Part shown: one piece after another, positions 54,461-63,460 of the stretch
Layout: the number at the start of each line of letters is the position of its first letter
Numbering within the stretch: the first letter of the stretch is position 1
From: Lachnospiraceae bacterium M18-1
GTDB taxonomy: Bacteria > Bacillota > Clostridia > Lachnospirales > Lachnospiraceae
Length of the DNA stretch: 64,000 bases
Reading direction: 5' to 3'
NCBI GenBank assembly: GCA_000403295.2
Contig: KE159609.1
Span: forward strand, 314,142-378,141
Program-made: the position numbers and the translations under genes
Notes under the pieces: generated by a model
What the model was told of the DNA's origin: nothing
Database searches by the model: none
Seen by the model: only the letters and a program-made list of their open reading frames with translations

Positions 54461-54848
54461 GAACATAACCTCCGGCAAGGGAGTGGAAATCTCCAGCCAT
54501 CTTTAACACTTCGTACTTCATCTCATAGATTCTGGTCACACTCTGGTCGATTTTCTTACGCATTTCCTGAGAATGGATGCCGCCGCTGTTGAAATGCCTT
54601 GCGATCTGATTTAGGTTGCTTCCTATTTTTCCAAACTCTGCAATCAATTTTTTTAGTTCCGGCAGGTCTACCATAATCTCATACTTTGCGGTTACTTTCT
54701 GTTTCATGACTTGCTTCCGAACATATTCTGCCAGAGGGAGACGTGCGGCTTTTGCGCTTTCAGAGACAATTTCATATTCCGTATCGGTGAGACGGAGCAT
54801 AATCTGGTGTTTGTGTTGTAGCTCTTTGGCTTTTTTTGGTCTTGCCAT
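54432..54848 (-). CDS. mobC: MobC-family relaxosome protein, outer ICE
   Basis: A 138-residue protein: MARPKKAKELQHKHQIMLRL, then TDTEYEIVSESAKAARLPLA and EYVRKQVM (ribbon-helix-helix), and the MobC signature FGKIGSNLNQIARHFNSGG. It should bind the nearby oriT and help the relaxase. It overlaps the relaxase gene by 29 bp. Confidence 0.9.
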   Translation of the reverse strand: MARPKKAKELQHKHQIMLRLTDTEYEIVSESAKAARLPLAEYVRKQVMKQKVTAKYEIMVDLPELKKLIAEFGKIGSNLNQIARHFNSGGIHSQEMRKKIDQSVTRIYEMKYEVLKMAGDFHSLAGGYVHGDTETHSE

Positions 54849-55080
54849 TTCATAATTCCTTTCTGCCTAATCGGTATTCATAAGATAATTTTGTTTATAA
54901 AGGTTTCTATAATATAAGCCGATTGGAGAGGAATGGTGGGAAATGAAAAAGATTTTTTTATAGAAATGTTTGTATTTTCCGTGATTGGTACAATCACGCT
55001 GCGACTGTTTTTGACAGGAGCCAGAACAGCATATTTTGAAAAATATGCGACAATCGAGGGTATGGGGAGCGGAATCCCCA

Positions 55081-55167
55081 TCAAGTTTGCCAGGTGCTCC
55101 AAATCCACGAAGTGGGTTTGGAGTAACTCTGGCGAAACTTGCTTTCTTATCCCGAATTCGGGATAAG
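55081..55167 (-). other. Likely oriT of the outer ICE
   Basis: CTCCAAATCC...GGTTTGGAG (55097-55123) forms a hairpin upstream of mobC and the relaxase. It is followed by TAACTCTGGCGAAACTTGC and a perfect 22-bp palindrome centred on GAATTC (55146-55167). Position and inverted repeats fit an origin of transfer; the nick site is not determined. ORFs drawn through this stretch have no convincing start. Confidence 0.55.
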
Positions 55168-55169
55168 AT

Positions 55170-55590
55170 ACTTTTCGGTATAATTTCTAATTTGTATTTA
55201 GAGGGTATTGATCAACATCGCTATGAGTAACCTTGGCAGGTCATTGTGTAGCGATATTATTTAAAAAAATTATTTCGCAATTGTGAAAAAAGCAGAACAG
55301 AGCAAGCTTTGTGAGCATATTTATGAGTGTTTCGTATAGTTTATTGCTTTCATGGAAAGCAAAGATGCGGAATTTGAAATAGTACAAGGAGAAATGTGTT
55401 GTTTTTGTTGTTTCGGCCTTTGCATTGTGGGCAGTGGTATCCTTTTTTTATTCAAGGCTTTTTATTAGACGGCCATAAATCGTTAATGAGATGATAAAGA
55501 AAAAGTATAATGGGATTTATACGATATGCAAAAAAGTAATGTCAATATTACATGAAAACAAAAAAGTAGTGGTTTCTAAAGGAGGGTATG
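55170..55590. other. AT-rich non-coding boundary region
   Basis: About 420 bp without a supported gene, between the outer ICE's oriT and the chromosomal Rrf2 gene. It probably contains the right end of the outer element, but no inverted or direct repeat that fixes the junction is visible because the other end lies outside the window. Confidence 0.4.
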
Positions 55591-55591
55591 A

Positions 55592-56029
55592 TTATTTGTT
55601 TTCAAGCATTGAATGATAGTTATTCACAATTATTTCCATTGTTATAGATTTCATGCTAGATATCAGATCTCTTTTCAATGTGTCGTATGTCTGGCATAGA
55701 ACGTCACTTATATTTCTTCCAACCGGACAAAAAGGAGAGGGGGTGGAGTGAATGCTTATCATTTTGTCAATTGCTTTTGGATCTACCGCCATACAAACCC
55801 GATATAGCGTAATATTCCGAATAGGAACTGCAAGTGTGGTTCCGCCTGTTCCAAATTTCACGTTTATCATTCCATCTTTTTTCATTGCACTAATGATATT
55901 TCTAATGGTAACCGGATTGCAACCTGTAGAGAGAGAAAGCAATTCGCTTGTTACCTTCTTTTCTTCACCATACTCATTTATAAATATTAAACAGTGGACA
56001 GCAATTGAACACTTATTACTAATATGCAT
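55592..56029 (-). CDS. Rrf2-family transcriptional regulator
   Basis: A 145-residue winged-helix protein: VHCLIFINEYGEEKKVTSEL, then LSLSTGCNPVTIRNIISAMK with the recognition helix, and GTGGTTLAVPIRNITLYRVC. Two cysteines (CPVG and VLCQ, in the region where Rrf2 proteins may hold an Fe-S cluster) suggest redox sensing. It is divergent from the EFR1 ferredoxin gene and probably controls it. Confidence 0.88.
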   Translation of the reverse strand: MHISNKCSIAVHCLIFINEYGEEKKVTSELLSLSTGCNPVTIRNIISAMKKDGMINVKFGTGGTTLAVPIRNITLYRVCMAVDPKAIDKMISIHSTPSPFCPVGRNISDVLCQTYDTLKRDLISSMKSITMEIIVNNYHSMLENK

Positions 56030-56081
56030 AATATCAATCCTCCGTCAGTCATTTTATCATATAATATTAATGATGTAAATA

Positions 56082-56110
56082 TTGACACTACACCAAACAT
56101 AAAATATAAT
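56082..56110 (+). promoter_or_regulatory. Promoter of the EFR1 ferredoxin gene
   Basis: TTGACA (56082-56087), a 17-base spacer and TATAAT (56105-56110) make a consensus promoter. GATGTA occurs just before the -35 box and again with inverted TACATC at 56120-56142, a likely operator for the divergent Rrf2 regulator. Confidence 0.85.
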
Positions 56111-56157
56111 AAAGGAAAAAGATGTAGTTTTATTTTTTACATCAAAGGAGGAAATAC

Positions 56158-56913
56158 ATGAAGTATTATCAGATTATTTTTAGTCCGACAGGTGGAACGG
56201 AAAAAGTCGCAAAAGCAGTTACACGGAGCTGGCCGCAAGTTGAAATGATTGATCTGTCTGTTTCGTCTACCAATTATACGGATATTTCTTTAGAAAGAAA
56301 TTCTCTTGTTCTAATTGCAATGCCATCTTTTGGAGGAGTTGCACCTCAGCTTGCATTGAACCGTCTTGCCATGGTTAGAGGAAACGAATCAAAATGTGTG
56401 ATTGTTGCAGTCTATGGAAATCGGGCTTATGAGGATACTCTTGCCCAAATGGAGGATTATGCTGAAAAAGCTGGGGTTCAGGTGATTGCCGCCATTTCCG
56501 CTGTGGCAGAACACTCCATCATACATAAATATGCAGCTGGAAGGCCTAATTTTGAAAACTGTGAAGAACTGAAAAAATTTGGAAATCAAATTCTTGAAAA
56601 AGCGGTTTCTGACAGATGTTCCAAGCCATATATTCCCGGAAATAGACCATACAAAAAAGCTGGAACCGGAATGATTCCAAAAGCAGATTCTTCCTGTACT
56701 TTCTGTGGACTATGTGCGCAAAAATGTCCTGCAGAAGCCATTTCTAAGGATAATCTTAAAATGTCTGATAAAAACAAATGCATATCATGTATGCGATGCG
56801 TTTCTATATGTCCCACATATGCTAGAAAAGTCAGCGGATTTATGACTTTGGTTGCATCAGCAGCAATAAAAAAGGCTTGTTCTGTTGAAAAAACAAATGA
56901 ATTGTATATCTAA
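56158..56913 (+). CDS. EFR1-family flavodoxin-ferredoxin fusion
   Basis: A 251-residue electron carrier. The flavodoxin-like domain (about 1-150) starts MKYYQIIFSPTGGTEKVAKA, with FMN-binding loops such as AMPSFGGVAP and AVYGNRAYEDT. The C-terminal domain has two 4Fe-4S motifs, CTFCGLCAQKCP and CISCMRCVSICP. It would carry electrons in anaerobic metabolism; the partner is unknown. GGAGG precedes the ATG, and a terminator follows. Confidence 0.92.
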   Translation: MKYYQIIFSPTGGTEKVAKAVTRSWPQVEMIDLSVSSTNYTDISLERNSLVLIAMPSFGGVAPQLALNRLAMVRGNESKCVIVAVYGNRAYEDTLAQMEDYAEKAGVQVIAAISAVAEHSIIHKYAAGRPNFENCEELKKFGNQILEKAVSDRCSKPYIPGNRPYKKAGTGMIPKADSSCTFCGLCAQKCPAEAISKDNLKMSDKNKCISCMRCVSICPTYARKVSGFMTLVASAAIKKACSVEKTNELYI

Positions 56914-56933
56914 AATTTTTATCATATACTTAG

Positions 56934-56971
56934 AATCCTCCCAGTAATTTAAGGCGGGAGGATTATTTTTT
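56934..56971 (+). terminator. Terminator after the EFR1 gene
   Basis: AATCCTCCC and GGGAGGATT form a stem followed by ATTTTTTT. Confidence 0.9.
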
Positions 56972-57201
56972 TACAAAATTATTCTGATGCGCTTGATGCA
57001 ATTATGTTATCCTGTGGAAAGTTAGTGTTAAAAAATATATCAATCATATAGGATATTTTTTATAAAAATATGCCAATTTTATTGTTAAAAAGAAGAATAT
57101 TAAAAGAAAATATCAATGAATATGATTAGAATAGACAATCGAAAAATTTAAGAAAAGAATTATAATTTATATATAAAAAATAATGATACGGAGGGAGAGA
57201 G

Positions 57202-59535
57202 ATGCTGGACGCAAGAAAAAACTGGATTAAGCTGAAAAATGATATGGTAAAAGACAGGCCGATGCGAATGCTTTTCCGCAGGACGTTTTACTTTGACGAG
57301 CCGCCAGAAGTGGCCAAGCTTATGGTTTCAGCGGATTCCAGATATAAGCTGTATGTGAATGGCCAGTTTGTTGAGGCTGGCCCGTGTAAAGGAGACAGTG
57401 AAGTCTGGTATTACGACACATTAGAATTGGTTTCTTATCTAAAGACGGGAAAAAATGTAATTGCTGTAGAAGTGCTTGCATTTCCGAATGAACATGGAAA
57501 TGGCAGTTTTAGCATTTTCCGTACAGGTCATCCTGGGATGTTTGTATCGGGAAAAGCCGAGAGCCGTCATATTGCGATTGACTTGTCTACAGATGAACAA
57601 TGGAAGGGGCGGATAGACCCCGGTTTTTCCATTATCAAAGAATCAGATCTTTTTGCACCGCTGCAGATGATAGAGGAAAGAAAGGCATCTCCGGAGCTGA
57701 TTCAATGGAACCTGACAGATTATGATGATTCATCATGGGAAAATGCAGTTTATGATACAAGACTTAGTGCTGAATTCAGTCCCGGTAACTTAAATGAGCG
57801 TGTAATACCGTTTCTTTATCGCGAAAATAAGAAGTTCATGGATGTCAGGGTAATAACGGCAAAAAATGAAAAAGATGAGATGGATGCATTTTTAGAAGGC
57901 GACCACCCGATTACTATTGCCAAAGAACAAAAAATGATTCTGGAACTGAATGCCGGGGAGGAAGAGACGGGATATTTGCATCTTAAGATAGCGGGAGGAA
58001 AAGGAAGTATTGTAAAGATTCTTACTTCGGAGGGCTATGTGCAGGAAGGATTTCAAGGAGATCTTAAGAATCCTTTCAAAAAAGACCGGCTTGATACGGA
58101 GTGCGGACACCTTCATGGATTTACAGATACCTATTATCCTGCCGGAAATGGAACCCATGACAAACCTGAAGAATATGCACCGTTTTGGTTTCGTACTTTC
58201 CGATTTGTGCGTTTGGAAGTGGAGACAAAGGATGAGCCGATGACACTATTGTCTTTTGATTATGAGGAGACAGGATATCCCCTGATGGTAAAGACAAAGG
58301 CGGGGGCAGATGATCCGGATTTTGATGCGATATGGGATATCTCTGAACGATCACTTAGAAGATGTATGCATGAGACTTATGAAGACTGTCCGTTTTATGA
58401 ACAGCTACAGTACGTGATGGATTCCAGAACACAGATTCTTTATACATATGCTGTTTCGGGAGATGACAGGCTTGCCAGAAAATGTATGGATGATTTTCGG
58501 CGTTCGCAGCGGTATGATGGCCTGACGAATTCAAGTCATCCGAATTATGAATCAAATGTAATTCCCGGATTTTCCATCTACTATATCCTTATGGCGTATG
58601 ACCATATGATGTATTTTGGGGATAAAGAATTTCTCCGGGAACATCTGCCGCATATTGACCGGGTGCTTGGCTTTTTCCGAAGACACTTGACGAAACATGG
58701 GTATGTGGATAAAATTGGTGGATTGAACGGGCGTGCAAGATTTTGGTCTTTCATTGACTGGGCTGTGGAATGGAACCAAACATCAGGAATTCCTCCCGCA
58801 ACATTGCAGGGACCGATCACAATGGAAAGCCTTTTGTATATTTACGGACTTCAGGCCGCAGCAGAAATTGCCGCATATCTTGGCTTTAAAGATCTGGCTG
58901 ATAACTATAATCTTGAAGCAGAAAATGTCAGGAAAGCAGTGCAGAAATTTATGATGGGAAGGAAAGGTATGCTGGCAGACGGGCCTGGAATTGAGGATTA
59001 TTCACAGCATGTTCAGGTATTTGCTATCCTGACGGATACGGTCAGCCGGGAGGAAGGAAGAAAAGCGCTTCTTGAAACCATGGAGAAAAAGGAAGAGTAT
59101 CCGCAGTGTTCTGTTGCTATGGCATTCTATCTGTTCCGGGCACTTGAGAAGACGGGATTGTATGAATATACACGGGAATATTGGGGGATTTGGAGGCGGA
59201 TGCTTGCAAAGCATAGCACTACTTGTATAGAAGATGAGGTTCAGGAGCGTTCGGATTGTCATGCGTGGGGCGCTTTAATTTTGTATGAGCTGCCGTCAGT
59301 TATTCTGGGAGTCAGACCGGCTAAACCCGGTTATCAGTCGGTGATGATAAATCCGCAGCCAGGGTATTTAAAGGAAGCAAAGGGAGATATCATTACACCG
59401 ATGGGCATGGTTCATGTACAATGGGCAAAAGATGAAAATGACAAGCTTCGGCTTGAATATGACGTGCCAGATGAGGTGACGGTCATGGTAAAGGAATCAG
59501 ATTCAAATGAAGGAGAAATGGAGGATACAAAATGA
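57202..59535 (+). CDS. GH78-type alpha-L-rhamnosidase-like glycoside hydrolase
   Basis: A 777-residue cytoplasmic enzyme without a signal peptide. The N-terminal beta domain carries a carbohydrate-binding fold (LMVSADSRYKLYVNGQFVEA). The catalytic (alpha/alpha)6 domain begins near 370 and has the GH78 signature ETYEDCPFYEQLQYVMDSRT (about 393-412), GLTNSSHPN, and a conserved FSIDWAVEWN-like segment. A C-terminal beta domain with PSVILGVRPAKPGYQSVMIN follows. GH78 enzymes release rhamnose by inversion; the exact substrate is not evident. The gene overlaps the transporter start by four bases. GGAGGGAGAG precedes the ATG. Confidence 0.87.
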   Translation: MLDARKNWIKLKNDMVKDRPMRMLFRRTFYFDEPPEVAKLMVSADSRYKLYVNGQFVEAGPCKGDSEVWYYDTLELVSYLKTGKNVIAVEVLAFPNEHGNGSFSIFRTGHPGMFVSGKAESRHIAIDLSTDEQWKGRIDPGFSIIKESDLFAPLQMIEERKASPELIQWNLTDYDDSSWENAVYDTRLSAEFSPGNLNERVIPFLYRENKKFMDVRVITAKNEKDEMDAFLEGDHPITIAKEQKMILELNAGEEETGYLHLKIAGGKGSIVKILTSEGYVQEGFQGDLKNPFKKDRLDTECGHLHGFTDTYYPAGNGTHDKPEEYAPFWFRTFRFVRLEVETKDEPMTLLSFDYEETGYPLMVKTKAGADDPDFDAIWDISERSLRRCMHETYEDCPFYEQLQYVMDSRTQILYTYAVSGDDRLARKCMDDFRRSQRYDGLTNSSHPNYESNVIPGFSIYYILMAYDHMMYFGDKEFLREHLPHIDRVLGFFRRHLTKHGYVDKIGGLNGRARFWSFIDWAVEWNQTSGIPPATLQGPITMESLLYIYGLQAAAEIAAYLGFKDLADNYNLEAENVRKAVQKFMMGRKGMLADGPGIEDYSQHVQVFAILTDTVSREEGRKALLETMEKKEEYPQCSVAMAFYLFRALEKTGLYEYTREYWGIWRRMLAKHSTTCIEDEVQERSDCHAWGALILYELPSVILGVRPAKPGYQSVMINPQPGYLKEAKGDIITPMGMVHVQWAKDENDKLRLEYDVPDEVTVMVKESDSNEGEMEDTK

Positions 59536-60938
59536 AACAGGCAATAAAAAATAAAATGTCTATGATGAGGATTGTTGGCTATGGAAGCGGCTGCCTTGGG
59601 GCAAATCTAATGAACAATACAGTTTCATCATTTATCAGTTTCTATTATACAGAAGTAGCGGGACTTCCCATTGCGGCAGTAGGGATCATTCTTCTGGCGT
59701 GCCGTCTCCTAGACGGGGCATCTGACTTAGTCATGGGTGCAATTGTGGAACGTACATATACGAAAGAAGGAAAAGCACGTCCGTGGGTAAAACGTATGGC
59801 AATCCCATTTGGGTTATCCATATTCTTAATGTTTTTTTCACCGTCCTTTGGCATGACAGGAAAAATTGTCTGGGCAGTCTGCACTTATATTGCGGGTATT
59901 GCGATTATTTATACGGCAATTATGGTTCCATATAATACGTTGTCTGCAGTATCTACAGAGGATGTGGATGAAAGAACGAAGCTTGTTACCGCAAGAAATA
60001 TGTTTGGATTTGTCGGACCGTTGGTAATCGGCGCAATCTCTATGCCGATTGTAAACTTCTTAGGCGCAGGACAGTTGGCCTGGTCAGTATTGACCGGAAT
60101 ATACGGCGTTCTTGGCACACTCTGTTATCTGTGGGTATATTTCAGTGTAAAAGAAGTTGGTGCAGAGGAACGATATGAGGAATATCTGGAGAGAAAGAAT
60201 ACGAAGCAGACTGTAACAGAAAAGAAAGGACAAAGGAATCTGCTGGATGACCTCAAAGCGCTTATCCAGAATAAATACTGGCTTATCGTATTGTTCATAC
60301 AGTTAGTTATTTTCTTTAATTATGGTGTAAAAGCAGGATATCAGACTTATTATACAAAATATGCCCTTGGGGATACAAACTTTTATTCCTTTCTATCATC
60401 CTGTGGCATGATTCCTAATATTGCGGTATGCTTTATGATTCCATGGCTTTCCAGGAAGTTTGGAAAGAGAAGAATCTCTGTTATTGGATGCTTTCTTGCT
60501 ATCTTAGGAGGTATTGTCATGGCACTCAATCCGGTGAATCGTACACTGATCCTGGTGTCTACACTTTTGAATTGCGCCGGTATGGCTCCAATCTGCAACT
60601 GTGCGTTTGCAATGCTTGGAGATACGGCTATCTACAGTGAATGGAAATCTGGTGTCAGAAATGAAGGGCTGTTGTTTTCGGCGGAGTCATTTGCGGAAAA
60701 AGTGGGCGGGGCGCTTGGCGGCGCTGCAGTAGCTTTTGCGCTGAGCCTTGGCGGATTTGTGGGGAATGCAGCGGTACAGACAGAATCAGCTATGGCAGTC
60801 ATGACAGGGCTTATGGTGTGGTTCCCGGTAGCTGTAGCCGTAATCTGTATTTTAGCTCTTATTTTCTACGATCTGGATGGAAAGTATGATACACTTTTTG
60901 CAGAGGTTATGGAAAGACGTAAAAAATCTGGAGAGTAA
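59532..60938 (+). CDS. MFS sugar:cation symporter (GPH family)
   Basis: A 468-residue membrane protein with about 12 hydrophobic helices, resembling MelB/GPH-type glycoside symporters: LLACRLLDGASDLVMGAIVE in the conserved loop near helix 2, then GKARPWVKRMAIP. It is translationally coupled to the rhamnosidase-like gene, so it probably imports that enzyme's glycoside substrate. The sugar specificity cannot be read from sequence. Confidence 0.9.
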   Translation: MKQAIKNKMSMMRIVGYGSGCLGANLMNNTVSSFISFYYTEVAGLPIAAVGIILLACRLLDGASDLVMGAIVERTYTKEGKARPWVKRMAIPFGLSIFLMFFSPSFGMTGKIVWAVCTYIAGIAIIYTAIMVPYNTLSAVSTEDVDERTKLVTARNMFGFVGPLVIGAISMPIVNFLGAGQLAWSVLTGIYGVLGTLCYLWVYFSVKEVGAEERYEEYLERKNTKQTVTEKKGQRNLLDDLKALIQNKYWLIVLFIQLVIFFNYGVKAGYQTYYTKYALGDTNFYSFLSSCGMIPNIAVCFMIPWLSRKFGKRRISVIGCFLAILGGIVMALNPVNRTLILVSTLLNCAGMAPICNCAFAMLGDTAIYSEWKSGVRNEGLLFSAESFAEKVGGALGGAAVAFALSLGGFVGNAAVQTESAMAVMTGLMVWFPVAVAVICILALIFYDLDGKYDTLFAEVMERRKKSGE

Positions 60939-61089
60939 AAAATATTATTGTTTTGGTTGTAATAATACAAAAAAAGAAAATCATATTTTGTTAAGTATCA
61001 CCTTTTTAAGCGGTGGCAAAAAATATAATATATTTATACAATAATGTGATTTTTGCGAAATAGTAATATATGTTGGGCACATCGTTTCA

Positions 61090-61118
61090 TTTACAGGCGG
61101 GTACCCTTTTACTATAAT
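61090..61118 (+). promoter_or_regulatory. Promoter of the ABC importer operon
   Basis: TTTACA (61090-61095), a 17-base spacer and TATAAT (61113-61118) lie about 110 bp upstream of the binding-protein gene. Confidence 0.75.
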
Positions 61119-61140
61119 GTAATCAGCTTGAGTGGTGGTG

Positions 61141-61172
61141 CAGGAAAGAGCAGGCCCGGGCTGCTTTTCCTG
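61141..61172 (+). promoter_or_regulatory. Leader hairpin of the ABC importer operon
   Basis: CAGGAAAGAGCAG pairs with CTGCTTTTCCTG around GCCCGGG, an almost perfect inverted repeat in the 5' leader. There is no T-run, so it is more likely an operator or an mRNA-stabilising element than a terminator. Confidence 0.5.
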
Positions 61173-61226
61173 CCGTAACTGTGTATTCAAACTATTAATT
61201 AAAATATCATACAAAGGAGTGTAGTT

Positions 61227-62546
61227 ATGAGAAAATTATCCCGTATGACAGCAATAGCTATCGTAGTAGTTTTGATGTTGTCGCTTATAGGGTGCAGTAG
61301 TTCAGCGGACAAAAAGACTCATCTCACTTTTCAAATATGGGATGTCTATCAGCGTCCTGGTATGCAGGCTATGTGTGATGCCTATACGGCTCAGCATCCA
61401 GATGTAGTGATTGATGTACAGGCTACCAGTTGGAGTGAATATTGGACGAAATTGGAGGCTTCTGCTGAAAGTAATACTATGCCGGATATTTTCTGGATGC
61501 ATACCAATCAGTTGCTGTACTACGCAGATTTTGGTATGTTGGCAGATGTGACGGAGCTTTACGACGATGTAGATCCTAATTATTATGAGGAACATTTTAC
61601 TGAGATTTCCCGCAGCAATGCCAGCGGCAGTGACGGCCGTCTCTATGGTGTACCGAAAGACAAGGATAATGGCTTATTGGTGTATAATAAAGAAATGTTT
61701 GATGCCGCTGATGTTTCTTATCCTACAGATGATTGGACTTGGGAAGATTTGGCAGATGCGTCTCAAAAGATTCATGACAAGACCGGCAAATACGGTTTTA
61801 TGGCCTATAATGATGACCAGCTGGGCTATTGGTGCTTTGCCTATCAGGCTGGCGGACATATCCTTACCGCTGACCGTACCAAGGCCGGTTATACGAATCC
61901 AGGAACTGTCAAGGGCATGGAATTTTATGTGAATATGCAGAAAGAGGACTGGTGCCCTGACCAGACATATTTCGCTGAAACTGCGCCTGGAACCGCTTTC
62001 TTCTCCGAAGAAGGAGCTATGTATCTGGAAGGTAATTGGAATTTACCTCAGCTGATGGAAAATTACCCTGAGATGCGGGGCAAGTGGGATTTGGCAAAGC
62101 TGCCTAAATGTGAGGAACCCATTGAGGATGATGAAAGTCTTGATCAGGATGGGCGGGCTACGATATCCAACGGCTTGTGCTATTCTACAGCTGCGCACGG
62201 TAAAAAACGTGATATTGCATTGGATGTCATTAAATATTTCGGCACGGAAGAAGCCCAGCGTATCCAGGGAGAGAATGGAGCTGCGATACCTGCTTATATT
62301 GGCTGTGAGGAATCTTGGCGCGCCGCATTTGACCCTTATGATGAAAAATTGAATCTGGATATCATTTTTGAACAGTTCGATTATGCCGTGCAGGCAATTT
62401 ATAATTCTGCAAGTCCTAAGTGGAAAAGTCTGGTGTTAGATGAATTGACGAATGTCTATGCGGGTAAACAGGATCTAATGACTGGCCTGGAGAATATGGA
62501 ACGTGTTGTTAACACAGAAACTGCCAAGAAATTGGCAGATGAGTAA
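61227..62546 (+). CDS. Sugar ABC transporter substrate-binding lipoprotein
   Basis: A 439-residue family-1 solute-binding protein. The lipoprotein signal MRKLSRMTAIAIVVVLMLSL ends in a lipobox (SLIGC) with Cys23. Mature-domain features include FQIWDVYQRPGMQAMCDAYT, MPDIFWMHTNQLLYYADFG and YGVPKDKDNGLLVYNKEMFD. It is the extracytoplasmic receptor for the permeases that follow. Location next to the GH78 gene suggests oligosaccharides containing rhamnose or related glycans (inference). GGAG precedes the ATG. Confidence 0.93.
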   Translation: MRKLSRMTAIAIVVVLMLSLIGCSSSADKKTHLTFQIWDVYQRPGMQAMCDAYTAQHPDVVIDVQATSWSEYWTKLEASAESNTMPDIFWMHTNQLLYYADFGMLADVTELYDDVDPNYYEEHFTEISRSNASGSDGRLYGVPKDKDNGLLVYNKEMFDAADVSYPTDDWTWEDLADASQKIHDKTGKYGFMAYNDDQLGYWCFAYQAGGHILTADRTKAGYTNPGTVKGMEFYVNMQKEDWCPDQTYFAETAPGTAFFSEEGAMYLEGNWNLPQLMENYPEMRGKWDLAKLPKCEEPIEDDESLDQDGRATISNGLCYSTAAHGKKRDIALDVIKYFGTEEAQRIQGENGAAIPAYIGCEESWRAAFDPYDEKLNLDIIFEQFDYAVQAIYNSASPKWKSLVLDELTNVYAGKQDLMTGLENMERVVNTETAKKLADE

Positions 62547-62560
62547 GAGGAGGGATTGTA

Positions 62561-63448
62561 GTGAATAAAAAATTATCTGCTGCTGCAAAGAGGGAGGAGA
62601 GATGGGGCTGGTTTATGATAGCGCCTACCATCATTGGCTTGGTTGTCCTGAATCTCTGGCCATTTGTACAGACTCTGTATTCCAGTTTCTGCGAGCATCT
62701 GGGATTCGGGCATTATAAGTTTATCGGCATACAGAACTATAAGGATATGTTCGGGAATGCAGAGTTTTGGAAAGCCACCTGGAACACAGTTTATTTTTGT
62801 ATCCTGACGGTACCTGTTGGCATTGCTCTGGCCTTGCTGGTGGCTCTGCTCCTCAATGCACATGTGAAGTTCAAAGGCGGTTTTCGTACCATCTTTTTTC
62901 TGCCATTGGTCTGTGCCCCGGCGGCGATTGCTATGGTATGGCGCTGGATTTTCAACACAGAGTACGGTATTTTAAACCAGATATTGGGCGGAAGAATTCA
63001 ATGGATTACTGATCCAAAGACTGCCGTGCTTGCTGTTGCCATTGTGTCAGTTTGGAGCAGCATAGGTTATGATGCTGTTCTTCTGCTTGCCGGATTGCAG
63101 AATATCCCCGGGACACTTTATGAAGCCAGCGGTCTGGACGGTGCAGGCAAGGTTCGTCAGTTCTTTTCTATTACCTTGCCTATGGTCTCGCCAACCCTGT
63201 TCTCTGTTCTGATTATGCGTTTGATGGCATCCATGAAGATTTATGATCTTATATACATGATGGCGGACGAGACGAATCCAGCACTGACGGATATGCAGAG
63301 CCTGATGTATCTGTTCTATCGTTCCTCTTTCGTAGCAGGAGACCGAGGTTATGGTTCCGCTATCGTTATCTGGACGGTTAGTCTGATCCTTCTCGTGACT
63401 CTTGTACAATTCCAAGGGCAGAAGAAGTGGGTTACATACGATGTTTAA
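62561..63448 (+). CDS. Sugar ABC transporter permease, MalF/UgpA type
   Basis: A 295-residue inner-membrane protein with six predicted helices (GWFMIAPTIIGLVVLNLWPF at the start) and the cytoplasmic EAA loop in YEASGLDGAGKVRQFFSITL. The GTG at 62561 follows GGAGGGATT. It forms a heterodimer with the next permease; the ATPase is not in the window, and related systems often use a shared MsmK-type ATPase. Confidence 0.93.
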   Translation: MNKKLSAAAKREERWGWFMIAPTIIGLVVLNLWPFVQTLYSSFCEHLGFGHYKFIGIQNYKDMFGNAEFWKATWNTVYFCILTVPVGIALALLVALLLNAHVKFKGGFRTIFFLPLVCAPAAIAMVWRWIFNTEYGILNQILGGRIQWITDPKTAVLAVAIVSVWSSIGYDAVLLLAGLQNIPGTLYEASGLDGAGKVRQFFSITLPMVSPTLFSVLIMRLMASMKIYDLIYMMADETNPALTDMQSLMYLFYRSSFVAGDRGYGSAIVIWTVSLILLVTLVQFQGQKKWVTYDV

Positions 63449-63460
63449 GGAGGTATTGCA

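Larger units (their letters stand above)
36737..55200. mobile_element. Outermost ICE-like element, right part
   Basis: This layer holds the C-terminal part of an SNF2/methylase-type helicase, a giant ArdC-type polyvalent protein, a transposon-transfer-assisting protein, a YodL protein, an Rpn-type nuclease gene, two unknown genes, a relaxase, MobC and an oriT-like sequence. The left part lies beyond the middle element, outside the window. The right boundary is approximate: after ~55.2 kb the mobilization genes stop and ordinary chromosomal genes start at 55.6 kb. No integrase of this layer is visible here. Confidence 0.65.

Noticed and set aside
54933..55166. 77-codon plus-strand ORF over the outer oriT
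   Set aside because: Its second half is the translation of the oriT inverted repeats; such ORFs are often annotated but the sequence is explained by the oriT. A short real gene cannot be fully excluded.
55355..55471. 38-codon ORF with a cysteine-rich hydrophobic stretch
   Set aside because: No ribosome binding site or conservation signal could be seen, and overlapping frames are equally plausible.
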